Shown one piece after another: positions 1-5,356 of a stretch of DNA of 5,356 nucleotides; the first letter of the stretch is position 1, and each line of letters opens with the position of its first letter. The stretch comes from Bacilli bacterium. GTDB taxonomy: Bacteria > Bacillota_I > Bacilli_A > RF39 > UBA660. The stretch spans positions 1 to 5,356 of the forward strand of contig JAQVZV010000056.1 in NCBI GenBank assembly GCA_028708005.1. Reading direction: 5' to 3'. The position numbers and the translations under genes are program-made. The notes under the pieces were generated by a model. That model saw nothing but the letters and a program-made list of their open reading frames with translations. It did no database searches and was not told the DNA's origin.

Positions 1-102
1 TTTATTACTGCAAGAAGAGGTTTAATCATACAGATATTTGGCAAATCTCTTGTTAATAAAATATTAGGCAAATTGAAACTAAATAAAATAATAAAGATAT
101 AA
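1..102 (+). CDS. C-terminal end of an unidentified upstream protein (partial)
   Basis: Frame 1 is open from the window edge for 33 codons and ends with TAA at 100-102, while the other two plus frames are closed by stops. The tail is strongly basic and hydrophobic: it contains an ARRGLIIQIFGK stretch and ends in a lysine/isoleucine-rich run, with no acidic residues. That is compatible with the C-terminus of a membrane-associated or nucleic-acid-associated protein, but no family can be recognised from it. The stop lies 9 bases before the -35 box of the pyk promoter and no terminator hairpin separates them, so read-through into pyk is possible. An open frame of this length in AT-rich DNA could also be chance. 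Confidence 0.5.
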   Translation, partial: FITARRGLIIQIFGKSLVNKILGKLKLNKIIKI

Positions 103-111
103 TTGTCGTAG

Positions 112-140
112 TTGTAAATTGTTATTACCTATTGTATACT
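112..140 (+). promoter_or_regulatory. Sigma-A type promoter of pyk
   Basis: A TTGTAA -35 box (112-117) and a TATACT -10 box (135-140) are separated by exactly 17 bases. The predicted start of transcription is near 147, giving a leader of about 42 bases before the GTG start at 189. The upstream in-frame TTG at 132 would then lie before the transcript starts, which supports the GTG start. The sequence just after the -10 box is nearly identical to that of the polC promoter. Confidence 0.6.
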
Positions 141-141
141 T

Positions 142-158
142 TTAATAGATATAAGGTA
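142..158 (+). repeat. Shared start-site element, copy 1 (pyk leader)
   Basis: This 17-base stretch (TTAATAGATATAAGGTA) begins one base after the pyk -10 box and spans the predicted transcription start. A second copy with a single mismatch sits at the same distance from the polC -10 box (2967-2983). The matching placement at two promoters suggests a functional element or a shared promoter ancestry, not a random repeat. Its role is unknown. Confidence 0.5.
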
Positions 159-173
159 AATATTTTCTTTAAA

Positions 174-180
174 AAAGGAG
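174..180 (+). promoter_or_regulatory. Ribosome binding site that fixes the pyk start
   Basis: AAAGGAG is a strong Shine-Dalgarno sequence ending 8 bases before GTG at 189. No comparable site precedes the in-frame TTG at 132. The protein started at 189 begins VNKTKIICTIGPAT, matching the usual N-terminus of pyruvate kinases. Confidence 0.8.
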
Positions 181-188
181 TGTGTATA

Positions 189-1601
189 GTGAATAAGACT
201 AAAATTATATGTACTATTGGTCCAGCTACTGAAAGTAGGGAAATGCTGCTTGAACTGATAAATAAAGGTATGGATGTTGCTAGAATAAATATGTCATATG
301 CTAGTCATGATCAAGCCCGTAATATTATTTATACAATCAGAGAACTAAATAGGGAATTGGGTAAAAACATTGGAGTTTTAATAGATACTAAGGGACCCGA
401 ACTAAGTCTTAAAACCCTTGGTGGGGAAGAGGCAACATTAGTTCAAGGTGATACTATTATTTTAACTTCAAAAGAAGATAGTGAAGATATAAATAAGTTT
501 GTTGTTAACCATCCTGGACTTATTCAGGACGTTAAAAAAGGAGACAAAATCCTTTTAGAAGATGGCTTAATTGAGTTGGTTGTTATTGATGAGACGATAG
601 ATGATGTTATATGTGAAGTGACAACTGGCGGCATTATTAAAAACAATATGGGGATTAATATTCCCGGGGTAAATTTAAATATTGATTTTTTGTCGATTGC
701 TGATAAAAATGATATCGCTTTCGCTTCTTCAATTGATGCTGATTATATAGCGTTATCATTTGTTAGAGATGCGAATGATGTATTAGACGTTAATGATGTT
801 CTTATTCAATTACGTAATGAACATATGCAAATCATTTCTAAAATTGAGAATAAAAGTGCGATTGAAGACCTTGATAACATAATTAAAGTAAGTGATGGTA
901 TTATGGTTGCAAGAGGCGATTTAGGGGTCGAGACTTCTTTTGAAGAAGTGCCATATTTACAAAAGAAGATTGTTAATGCTTCATTAGCGGCTAATAAAAT
1001 ATGTATTGTTGCTACTCAGATGTTAGCATCAATGGAACATAATGCAAAGCCTACTCGAGCGGAAGTTAGTGATGTAGCTAATGCTGTTATTGAAGGTGTT
1101 GATGCTGTTACTTTAAGTGGTGAAACAGCCATTGGTAAACATCCAATAGAAGCAGTTGAAATAATGGAAAAGATCATTTCAAATATGGAATTAAATCTTG
1201 AATATAATAGGTATATGACTAGTGAGGATAATTTTGATCAAGATGATATTACTACGATTATTGCCAATAGCGTTGCTAGCAGTGCTAATAAATTAAAAGC
1301 AGCAGCCATTGTAGCGTCTTCTATTTCTGGTTATACAGCCAAAATGATTAGTAGTTTTAGACCAAGATGTCCTATTATAGTAACTACTCCCAATGAGCAA
1401 ACGGCTCGTGGATTATCATTAAATTATGGTACTATGACAGTTGTAACCCCTATGTTTAATAGTACAGATGATATAGTTAACAATGGCCTTAGGGAAGTGA
1501 AAAACTTAATTCCAATGGAAGAAGGCATTGTTATAATAACTGGTAGTTTTCCATGCGAGAAGCATAATACTAATTTTATGAAAATAGAACAAATAAAATA
1601 A
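189..1601 (+). CDS. pyk: Pyruvate kinase, divergent active-site variant
   Basis: This cytoplasmic glycolytic enzyme transfers phosphate from phosphoenolpyruvate to ADP, giving pyruvate and ATP. The product is 470 residues, the length of short bacterial enzymes such as E. coli PykF, with no extra C-terminal domain as in Bacillus. Family marks in order are TKIICTIGPAT at the N-terminus, R32/N34/S36, DTKGPE (66-71), SKIEN with catalytic K218 and metal ligand E220, ARGDLG with D244, ATQML with T276, PTRAEVSDVANA and LSGETA (309-314). E71 in DTKGPE is the residue associated with K+-dependent enzymes. Three conserved positions differ: the usual His after NFS is Tyr37, the usual Arg of GPEIRTG is Ser73, and the Met of AVMLSGE is Thr308. 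The C-terminal GTTN loop is also degenerate (KHNTN). Translation starts at GTG after a strong ribosome binding site. The family assignment is secure; whether it is the main or a second, specialised pyruvate kinase is not known. Confidence 0.95.
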   Translation: MNKTKIICTIGPATESREMLLELINKGMDVARINMSYASHDQARNIIYTIRELNRELGKNIGVLIDTKGPELSLKTLGGEEATLVQGDTIILTSKEDSEDINKFVVNHPGLIQDVKKGDKILLEDGLIELVVIDETIDDVICEVTTGGIIKNNMGINIPGVNLNIDFLSIADKNDIAFASSIDADYIALSFVRDANDVLDVNDVLIQLRNEHMQIISKIENKSAIEDLDNIIKVSDGIMVARGDLGVETSFEEVPYLQKKIVNASLAANKICIVATQMLASMEHNAKPTRAEVSDVANAVIEGVDAVTLSGETAIGKHPIEAVEIMEKIISNMELNLEYNRYMTSEDNFDQDDITTIIANSVASSANKLKAAAIVASSISGYTAKMISSFRPRCPIIVTTPNEQTARGLSLNYGTMTVVTPMFNSTDDIVNNGLREVKNLIPMEEGIVIITGSFPCEKHNTNFMKIEQIK

Positions 1602-1658
1602 ATGGGATCTAAATATAAAGAAAGATAAGAATGATTGTTTTTTGCTTGCTAGAAAAAA

Positions 1659-1701
1659 TTGACAAACATATGGTATAAACCATAAATATATATGGTAAAA
1701 T
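1659..1701 (+). promoter_or_regulatory. Promoter region of the prepilin gene
   Basis: A perfect TTGACA lies at 1659-1664. A modest -10 match, CATAAA (1681-1686), follows at 16 bases. A better -10 is the extended TGGTAAAAT (1693-1701), but that is too far from TTGACA to pair with it, so it would act alone as an extended -10 promoter. Either choice starts transcription inside the short gap before the ribosome binding site at 1721. The region is overlapped by an operator-like set of half-sites. Which -10 is used cannot be settled by reading. Confidence 0.5.
1668..1697. promoter_or_regulatory. Operator-like cluster of three TATGGT half-sites
   Basis: TATGGT (1669-1674), its reverse complement ACCATA (1679-1684) and TATGGT again (1691-1696) sit between and over the promoter boxes. 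The first two form a perfect 6-bp inverted repeat with a 4-base centre; the last two form another with a 6-base centre. The outer copies extend to an identical 8-mer, ATATGGTA, repeated at a 22-base interval, about two helical turns. This geometry suits binding of a dimeric regulator that would block or modulate transcription of the prepilin gene. The protein that binds is unknown. Confidence 0.4.
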
Positions 1702-1720
1702 ATAAATATCAATATAGTAG

Positions 1721-1726
1721 AAGGAG
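1721..1726 (+). promoter_or_regulatory. Ribosome binding site that fixes the prepilin start
   Basis: AAGGAG ends 10 bases before ATG at 1737. An in-frame ATG at 1692 lies inside the promoter and has no ribosome binding site. Starting at 1737 gives the short basic leader MKKKG typical of class III signal peptides. Confidence 0.75.
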
Positions 1727-1736
1727 TAACAACTGG

Positions 1737-2693
1737 ATGAAAAAGAAAGGTTTTACATTAGTGGAATTACTAGCTGTAATCGTTATATTAGCAATCATAT
1801 TAGCAATATCAATACCCGGCATAACAAGAGTGATAGAAAATACAACGGTTAGTGCATTTTTAAGTGATGCTAAAATGATAATAAAAACGGTTGAAAATAA
1901 ACGACTAACAGATGAGAACTATTTGCCGACAAATTTATCAGAATTAAATATATCAGATGGGAATTATAATAATGTAACATTTAGTGTTGTAGAGGGAAAG
2001 GTATATGTAAAAATAATAGGTCAAAATAAATGGGAAGGTTTAACAGCCTGTGGGACCTATCAAAATATGAGAGTTGGTGAAGCAATTGAATGTGAAACAC
2101 CTTCGGGAGGAGTTTTCGCATGTGGTGATATTTTTGTAGATGATAGAGATTGGAATGAATACACAACCATACAAATAGGAACTCAATGTTGGTTCAAAGA
2201 AGATTTAAGACATAATAATGATTCTTGTTTAACAAAGCCATGGGGTAGTAGCCCTGGTAATTATATGGCTTGTAGGGATAATGAAAGAACAGATTATCCA
2301 TCATATCATTATCAATGGGAAGTGGCTAATACTGCATGTCCAACGGGATGGCATTTACCTAGTGATGATGAATGGAAAGTGTTAGAAATGCATTTGGGTA
2401 TGAGCCAAGCAGAAGTTGATACTACAGGTTGGAGGGGAACTGATCAAGGAACGAAGTTAAAGACAAGTACTTGGAAAGGAAATAACGCAAGTGGTTTTAC
2501 AGCATTACCTGTTGGTTACCATGGCACCAATGGTTTGTTTGACGGTGCGGGTTCGTATAGTTACTTGTGGACTTCTATATCTTCGGGGATTAATGCTTGT
2601 AGACGCGGTTTGAGTTCTAGTTCTTATACGGTCAATCGTAGTGTAAGTGCGCAAGCTTATGGTCACTCAGTTCGTTGTCTTTTGGATCAATAA
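1737..2693 (+). CDS. Prepilin-like protein with C-terminal FISUMP domain
   Basis: The product is 318 residues. It starts with a class III (type IV pilin) leader, MKKKG, followed by FTLVELL: Gly5 is the -1 residue for prepilin peptidase cleavage and Glu10 is the conserved +5 glutamate. A hydrophobic helix runs to about residue 28 (LLAVIVILAIILAISIPG). A pilin-like stalk (about 30-125) contains Cys105 and Cys119, a plausible disulfide loop. From about 129 to the end is a FISUMP domain (Fibrobacter succinogenes major paralogous domain): IGTQCWFKEDLR, CPTGWHLPSDDEW (from 201), SGFTALPVGY and a terminal GHSVRCLL match its consensus. Nine cysteines (105, 119, 129, 151, 164, 179, 201, 288, 314) fit an exported protein. 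It is probably incorporated into, or displayed by, a type IV pilus or pseudopilus, with the FISUMP part facing outward; its ligand is unknown. No pilus assembly, ATPase or peptidase gene is nearby, so it depends on machinery elsewhere. It has its own promoter and terminator. The last 150 bases differ in composition from the rest. Confidence 0.9.
   Translation: MKKKGFTLVELLAVIVILAIILAISIPGITRVIENTTVSAFLSDAKMIIKTVENKRLTDENYLPTNLSELNISDGNYNNVTFSVVEGKVYVKIIGQNKWEGLTACGTYQNMRVGEAIECETPSGGVFACGDIFVDDRDWNEYTTIQIGTQCWFKEDLRHNNDSCLTKPWGSSPGNYMACRDNERTDYPSYHYQWEVANTACPTGWHLPSDDEWKVLEMHLGMSQAEVDTTGWRGTDQGTKLKTSTWKGNNASGFTALPVGYHGTNGLFDGAGSYSYLWTSISSGINACRRGLSSSSYTVNRSVSAQAYGHSVRCLLDQ
2541..2690 (+). other. 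Adenine-poor, GC-richer 3' segment of the FISUMP gene
   Basis: By hand count, A is 29 of 150 bases (19%) and GC is 66 of 150 (44%). In 1741-1890 of the same gene A is 63 of 150 (42%), and in 2401-2540 it is 46 of 140 (33%). The segment encodes residues 269-318, the last part of the FISUMP domain. Ser codons mix AGT and TCT (residues 293-296), followed by TAT at 297. It may be a cassette exchanged with paralogues, or a variable region of a diversity-generating retroelement. A family-typical Ser-rich stretch could explain part of it. Confidence 0.3.
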
Positions 2694-2809
2694 ACCAACG
2701 AGTTTTGAATTTTTCTTGGTACGAAGCAACAATGATTTGAAAAGTGATGGTCGATCAAAAGAACACAAGATGCAATAATCAAGTTATTTATAATTTTTAA
2801 AATACTAAA

Positions 2810-2837
2810 GGAGTTCTCAAAAGGGGACTTCATTTTT
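2810..2837 (+). terminator. Intrinsic terminator after the prepilin gene
   Basis: GGAGTTCTC (2810-2818) pairs with GGGGACTTC (2823-2831) across an AAAA loop, giving a 9-bp stem in RNA that includes three G-U pairs. The stem is followed by one A and then five T (2833-2837). The orientation fits ending the prepilin transcript, about 115 bases past its stop codon, and separating it from polC. On the opposite strand the stem is not followed by a clean T run. Confidence 0.75.
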
Positions 2838-2884
2838 GGCTGTCTATGTGCTAACTTAAAAAACAATTAACCATTGCTTTTTAT

Positions 2885-2950
2885 TAGCCAATATTTATGA
2901 AAAAACATAAACAAAAAGGATAAATGCCCTTAACTATTTAACTAGCCAAT
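2885..2950. repeat. Two direct copies of TAGCCAAT upstream of polC
   Basis: TAGCCAAT occurs at 2885-2892 and again at 2943-2950, 58 bases apart. The second copy lies within the spacer of the polC promoter. The arrangement could mark a regulator site, but eight bases in AT-rich DNA is weak evidence. Confidence 0.2.
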
Positions 2951-2965
2951 TATACATGTTATAAT
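2937..2965 (+). promoter_or_regulatory. Extended -10 promoter of polC
   Basis: A consensus TATAAT (2960-2965) is preceded by TG at the right distance (TGTTATAAT), an extended -10 element. The -35 region at 17-base spacing, TTTAAC (2937-2942), is poor, which is usual when an extended -10 is present. Transcription would start near 2972, leaving a leader of about 24 bases before the polC ATG. Confidence 0.7.
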
Positions 2966-2966
2966 A

Positions 2967-2983
2967 TTAATAGATATAGGGTA
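2967..2983 (+). repeat. Shared start-site element, copy 2 (polC leader)
   Basis: TTAATAGATATAGGGTA begins one base after the polC -10 box. It matches the pyk copy at 142-158 in 16 of 17 positions, at the same offset from the -10 box. In both cases it covers the predicted transcription start and the first bases of the message. Confidence 0.5.
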
Positions 2984-2995
2984 GTGGGTGGTAAA

Positions 2996-5356
2996 ATGGA
3001 TGATAAACTAAAGACATTATTAGATAAGATTAATATGGATAGTGAATATTATTCATTATTTGATGATGGTAAATTCTTAAAATTATATATAAATAAAGAA
3101 CATAAAGTTTGGAATTTTTTTATTCATCTAAAGAATATTTTACCAATAAATGTTTTAAAGCATTTTGAAGATGGATTAGTTAAGTCTTTTGTTAATGTTA
3201 AAGATGTTTATGCGACATTTGAATATGATAGTTTTGAACATGAGATGATTATTGAGTATTTTAAATATATTTTAGAGAAAATTAATTTAATTAAGATGTT
3301 TGCTAATCATAAGATTGACGTTGAAGAAGATACACTTATTATTAATGTTTTAAATAAAGTAGAGTTTAGAAAGTTGGATAAGGAAAGAGAAAGAATAAAT
3401 ACTTTTTTAAAAAGATATGGTTTTAATCTAGACTTTAAGATAGTAATTAATGATAAGGAAAGAAACCTTGTCAAAGAAGAAATTGAAAAAGACATTGTTA
3501 TTAAAGTAGAACCTAGCAAGGAATTTAATCCATTAATTCTTGGGAATGAAATCAAAGCAAGGCGAATAATAGATTTGAGAGATATTATTGAAGAAGAATC
3601 ATCAGTTGTCGTAGAGGCTTATGTATTTGCTATTGATTTAAAAGAATTTCCGAATAAGGATTTTAAGATAGCAACATTTAAAATAAGTGATACTACAGAT
3701 AGTTTAAATGCTAAATTTTTTACAAGAAGTGAAGATGATTTTAAAACTATTTCATCAAGAGTAAAAGTTGGTAATTGGTATCGTATTCGTGGTGGTATTA
3801 AAAATGATACTTATATTCATGATTTAAGTTTAAATATAAGAGATATGATGGAAATACCTTCTAAAACAGTGATTCGTATGGATGAGGAGCCGGAAAAGAG
3901 AGTTGAACTGCATGCTCATACGCATATGAGTCAAATGGATGGGGTAGTAAATGTTTTGGATTTGGCCAAAAGGGCTTCAAAATGGGGGCATAAAGCTATT
4001 GCTATAACAGATCACAATTGTTGTCAAGCTTATCCTGATGCTTACAATAAAGTAAAAGGTATCAATATTATCTATGGTGTTGAAATGAATATGATTGATG
4101 ACAATATTGATATTGTTATCAGGGAAAGTGATTTATCTTTAGCTGATGCAACTTATGTGGTTTTCGACTTTGAAACAACTGGATTTAACGCTACTAGTGG
4201 GGATTCTATTATTGAAATAGGGGCAGTTAAATTACATAAGGGTAAAATAATTGACACTTTTCAAACATTAATCAATCCTGGTCGTGAAATATCAGATACC
4301 ATTACCAAGATAACTAATATTACTAATGATATGTTAGTTGGTAAGGAAGATGAAAAGACTGCTATTAAACGCTTTATAGAGTGGTATGGAGATTTACCAA
4401 TGGTTGCTCATAACGCTAAGTTTGATATTTCATTTTTAGAGAGTGCCTTTAATAAGTATCATTTGGGTAAATTTAACAATACAGTTATTGACACCTTAGA
4501 GTTAAGCAAAGCGCTTGACCCAAATCTAGCACGTCATAGCCTATCAGCTTTAGTAAAACGATATGAGATACCATTTGATGAGTCAGGGCATCACCGCGCT
4601 GATTATGATGCTAAAGCAACCGCGCTATTATTAGATAAAATGCTTAATAAAATGACGGCTCGTAATATAGAAAAAATAAGTGATATTAAAAAACTTGTTT
4701 CAAAAGATGACATTCATAAATTGGGGCGTCCACATCACATCACCTTACTAGCTAAAAACCAAGTAGGTTTAAAAAATCTATTTAGATTAATATCATTATC
4801 AAATACAAAATATATATATAAAACATCAAGAATTTTACGTAGTGAAATAATTAAAAATCGTGAAGGCATATTAATTGGTAGTAGTTGTGCTGATGGGGAA
4901 ATCTTTACCTTAGCAAGAAGTAAGACTGATGAAGAAATGAATACCTTAATGTCTTTTTATGATTATATTGAAGTACAACCACTGAGTGTATATAATCATC
5001 TGCTTCAACTTCATGATTTTGATAGCGAAGAAGAATTGAAAGCACATATTGAAAAGGTCATTAGGATTGCTAAAGATAATAAGAAGATTGTTGTTGCAAC
5101 GGGAGATGTTCATCACCTTGATCCTGAAGATAAAATATATCGTGAAATTATAATTAATCAAAATATTCCTGGTGGTGGCAGACATCCACTTAACCGTGAA
5201 GCGATTAAAAATATACCAAGTCAACATTTTATGACTACTAGGGAAATGCTAGATGAGTTTGCTTTTTTAGGAGAAGAAGTAGCATATGAAATAGTAGTTA
5301 CTAATTCAAACGTCATAGCAGATATGATAGAACCAATAGTTGTAATAAGACATAGT
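2996..5356 (+). CDS. polC: DNA polymerase III alpha subunit, PolC type (partial, runs off the right edge)
   Basis: PolC is the replicative polymerase of low-GC Gram-positive bacteria and carries its own proofreading exonuclease. The frame stays open for 787 codons to the window edge; family members are usually about 1,400-1,470 residues, so the palm, fingers and thumb are missing here. Visible parts in order: a divergent N-terminal region (1 to about 190); an OB fold (about 193-290, with VVVEAYVFAID and YRIRGGIKNDT); the first half of the PHP domain from 302 (RVELHAHTHMSQMDG, ITDHN with D339/H340, YGVEMN); an inserted DEDDh 3'-5' exonuclease (about 387-560) with D391 and E393 in FDFETTG, D477 in HNAKFD, and H533 and D538 in HHRADYD, all five catalytic residues present; then the second PHP half (RPHHITLLAKNQVGLKNL, ATGDVHHLDPEDKIYR). 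ATG at 2996 is chosen because it follows the promoter closely; its ribosome binding site is weak (GGGTGG, 2985-2990). It appears to be transcribed alone from its own promoter. Confidence 0.97.
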   Translation, partial: MDDKLKTLLDKINMDSEYYSLFDDGKFLKLYINKEHKVWNFFIHLKNILPINVLKHFEDGLVKSFVNVKDVYATFEYDSFEHEMIIEYFKYILEKINLIKMFANHKIDVEEDTLIINVLNKVEFRKLDKERERINTFLKRYGFNLDFKIVINDKERNLVKEEIEKDIVIKVEPSKEFNPLILGNEIKARRIIDLRDIIEEESSVVVEAYVFAIDLKEFPNKDFKIATFKISDTTDSLNAKFFTRSEDDFKTISSRVKVGNWYRIRGGIKNDTYIHDLSLNIRDMMEIPSKTVIRMDEEPEKRVELHAHTHMSQMDGVVNVLDLAKRASKWGHKAIAITDHNCCQAYPDAYNKVKGINIIYGVEMNMIDDNIDIVIRESDLSLADATYVVFDFETTGFNATSGDSIIEIGAVKLHKGKIIDTFQTLINPGREISDTITKITNITNDMLVGKEDEKTAIKRFIEWYGDLPMVAHNAKFDISFLESAFNKYHLGKFNNTVIDTLELSKALDPNLARHSLSALVKRYEIPFDESGHHRADYDAKATALLLDKMLNKMTARNIEKISDIKKLVSKDDIHKLGRPHHITLLAKNQVGLKNLFRLISLSNTKYIYKTSRILRSEIIKNREGILIGSSCADGEIFTLARSKTDEEMNTLMSFYDYIEVQPLSVYNHLLQLHDFDSEEELKAHIEKVIRIAKDNKKIVVATGDVHHLDPEDKIYREIIINQNIPGGGRHPLNREAIKNIPSQHFMTTREMLDEFAFLGEEVAYEIVVTNSNVIADMIEPIVVIRHS

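Larger units (their letters stand above)
2694..2995. other. Intergenic region between the prepilin gene and polC
   Basis: This gap holds no convincing gene. Immediately after the prepilin stop is a small inverted repeat, ACCAA (2694-2698) with TTGGT (2716-2720), around a 17-base centre. An intrinsic terminator follows at 2810-2837 and the polC promoter at 2937-2965. Between them, 2838-2936 is AT-rich with short repeats only: TTTATG / CATAAA (2894-2899 and 2906-2911, perfect inverted repeat with an A6 centre) and the first of two TAGCCAAT copies. The stretch 2721-2809 shows nothing recognisable. Confidence 0.6.

Noticed and set aside
132..188. A longer pyruvate kinase starting at TTG 132
   Set aside because: The TTG overlaps the -10 box and lies before the predicted transcript start, it has no ribosome binding site, and the extra 19 residues do not resemble pyruvate kinase. 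GTG 189 has AAAGGAG at ideal spacing.
1602..1660. A terminator after pyk (T6 at 1638-1643 with A6 at 1653-1658)
   Set aside because: The only stem is A/T pairs around a 9-base loop, with no GC pairs and no following T run, so it would not be a convincing intrinsic terminator.
1506..1712. Open frame on the minus strand, 68 codons
   Set aside because: It overlaps the end of pyk and the prepilin promoter, is rich in Phe/Tyr/Ile as expected of antisense AT-rich DNA, and matches no family.
1692..1736. A longer prepilin starting at ATG 1692
   Set aside because: It would start inside the promoter, lacks a ribosome binding site and would put 15 unrelated residues before the class III leader.
1981..2166. 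Open frame on the minus strand, 61 codons
   Set aside because: It lies wholly inside the well-supported prepilin gene, with no recognisable domain.
2683..2784. A 33-codon open stretch in a shifted frame over the prepilin stop, possibly a frameshifted extension
   Set aside because: The FISUMP consensus already ends at the GHSVRCLL motif just before the TAA. The shifted stretch has no family match or start signal, and its length is ordinary for chance.
3307..3555. Open frame on the minus strand, 82 codons
   Set aside because: It is the antisense of the polC N-terminal region, with a low-complexity Ser/Leu/Ile composition typical of a shadow frame.
4946..5227. Open frame on the minus strand, 93 codons
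   Set aside because: It is antisense to the conserved second PHP part of polC and has no recognisable features.
1..5356. tRNA, rRNA, CRISPR, insertion sequence or riboswitch
   Set aside because: No clover-leaf, spaced direct-repeat array, transposase motif, terminal inverted repeats or conserved riboswitch core was seen on either strand.

Overview
The window is AT-rich DNA. All genes lie on the plus strand. It suggests a low-GC Gram-positive bacterium of the Bacillota or Mycoplasmatota. The strongest clue is the last gene, a PolC-type DNA polymerase III alpha subunit, which is characteristic of that group. Tryptophan is encoded by TGG and no in-frame TGA is seen in the three main genes, so the standard bacterial code applies, not the Mycoplasma code. 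An uncultured gut-type Bacilli or Mollicutes-like lineage is a reasonable guess, because prepilin proteins carrying a FISUMP domain occur there, but the window does not prove it.

Layout from left to right. Positions 1-102 are the last 33 codons of an unidentified upstream gene. A promoter (112-140) leads to pyk, a 470-residue pyruvate kinase (189-1601). It has the catalytic lysine, metal ligands and K+-type glutamate, but unusual changes at other normally conserved active-site positions. A 135-base gap (1602-1736) holds a TTGACA element and a cluster of three TATGGT half-sites that look like an operator. Next is a 318-residue secreted or surface protein (1737-2693), in which a class III prepilin leader and type IV pilin helix are fused to a FISUMP domain. 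Its last 150 bases have a composition unlike the rest of the gene. A 302-base gap (2694-2995) holds a good intrinsic terminator and a strong extended -10 promoter. The window closes inside polC (2996 to the edge), of which 787 codons are visible: the N-terminal, OB-fold, split PHP and DEDDh exonuclease regions. The polymerase core lies beyond the window.

The genes do not form an obvious operon. Each of the three main genes has its own candidate promoter, and they serve unrelated jobs: glycolysis, cell-surface or secretion structures, and replication. The pyk and polC promoters share a nearly identical 17-base stretch one base downstream of the -10 box, covering the predicted transcription start. 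This hints at a shared promoter architecture for housekeeping genes.

The most interesting signals are the adenine-poor 3' end of the FISUMP gene (possibly a diversified or recombined cassette), the shared pyk/polC leader, the three-half-site operator before the prepilin gene, and the divergent active site of the pyruvate kinase. No complete undescribed system can be demonstrated from this window alone.
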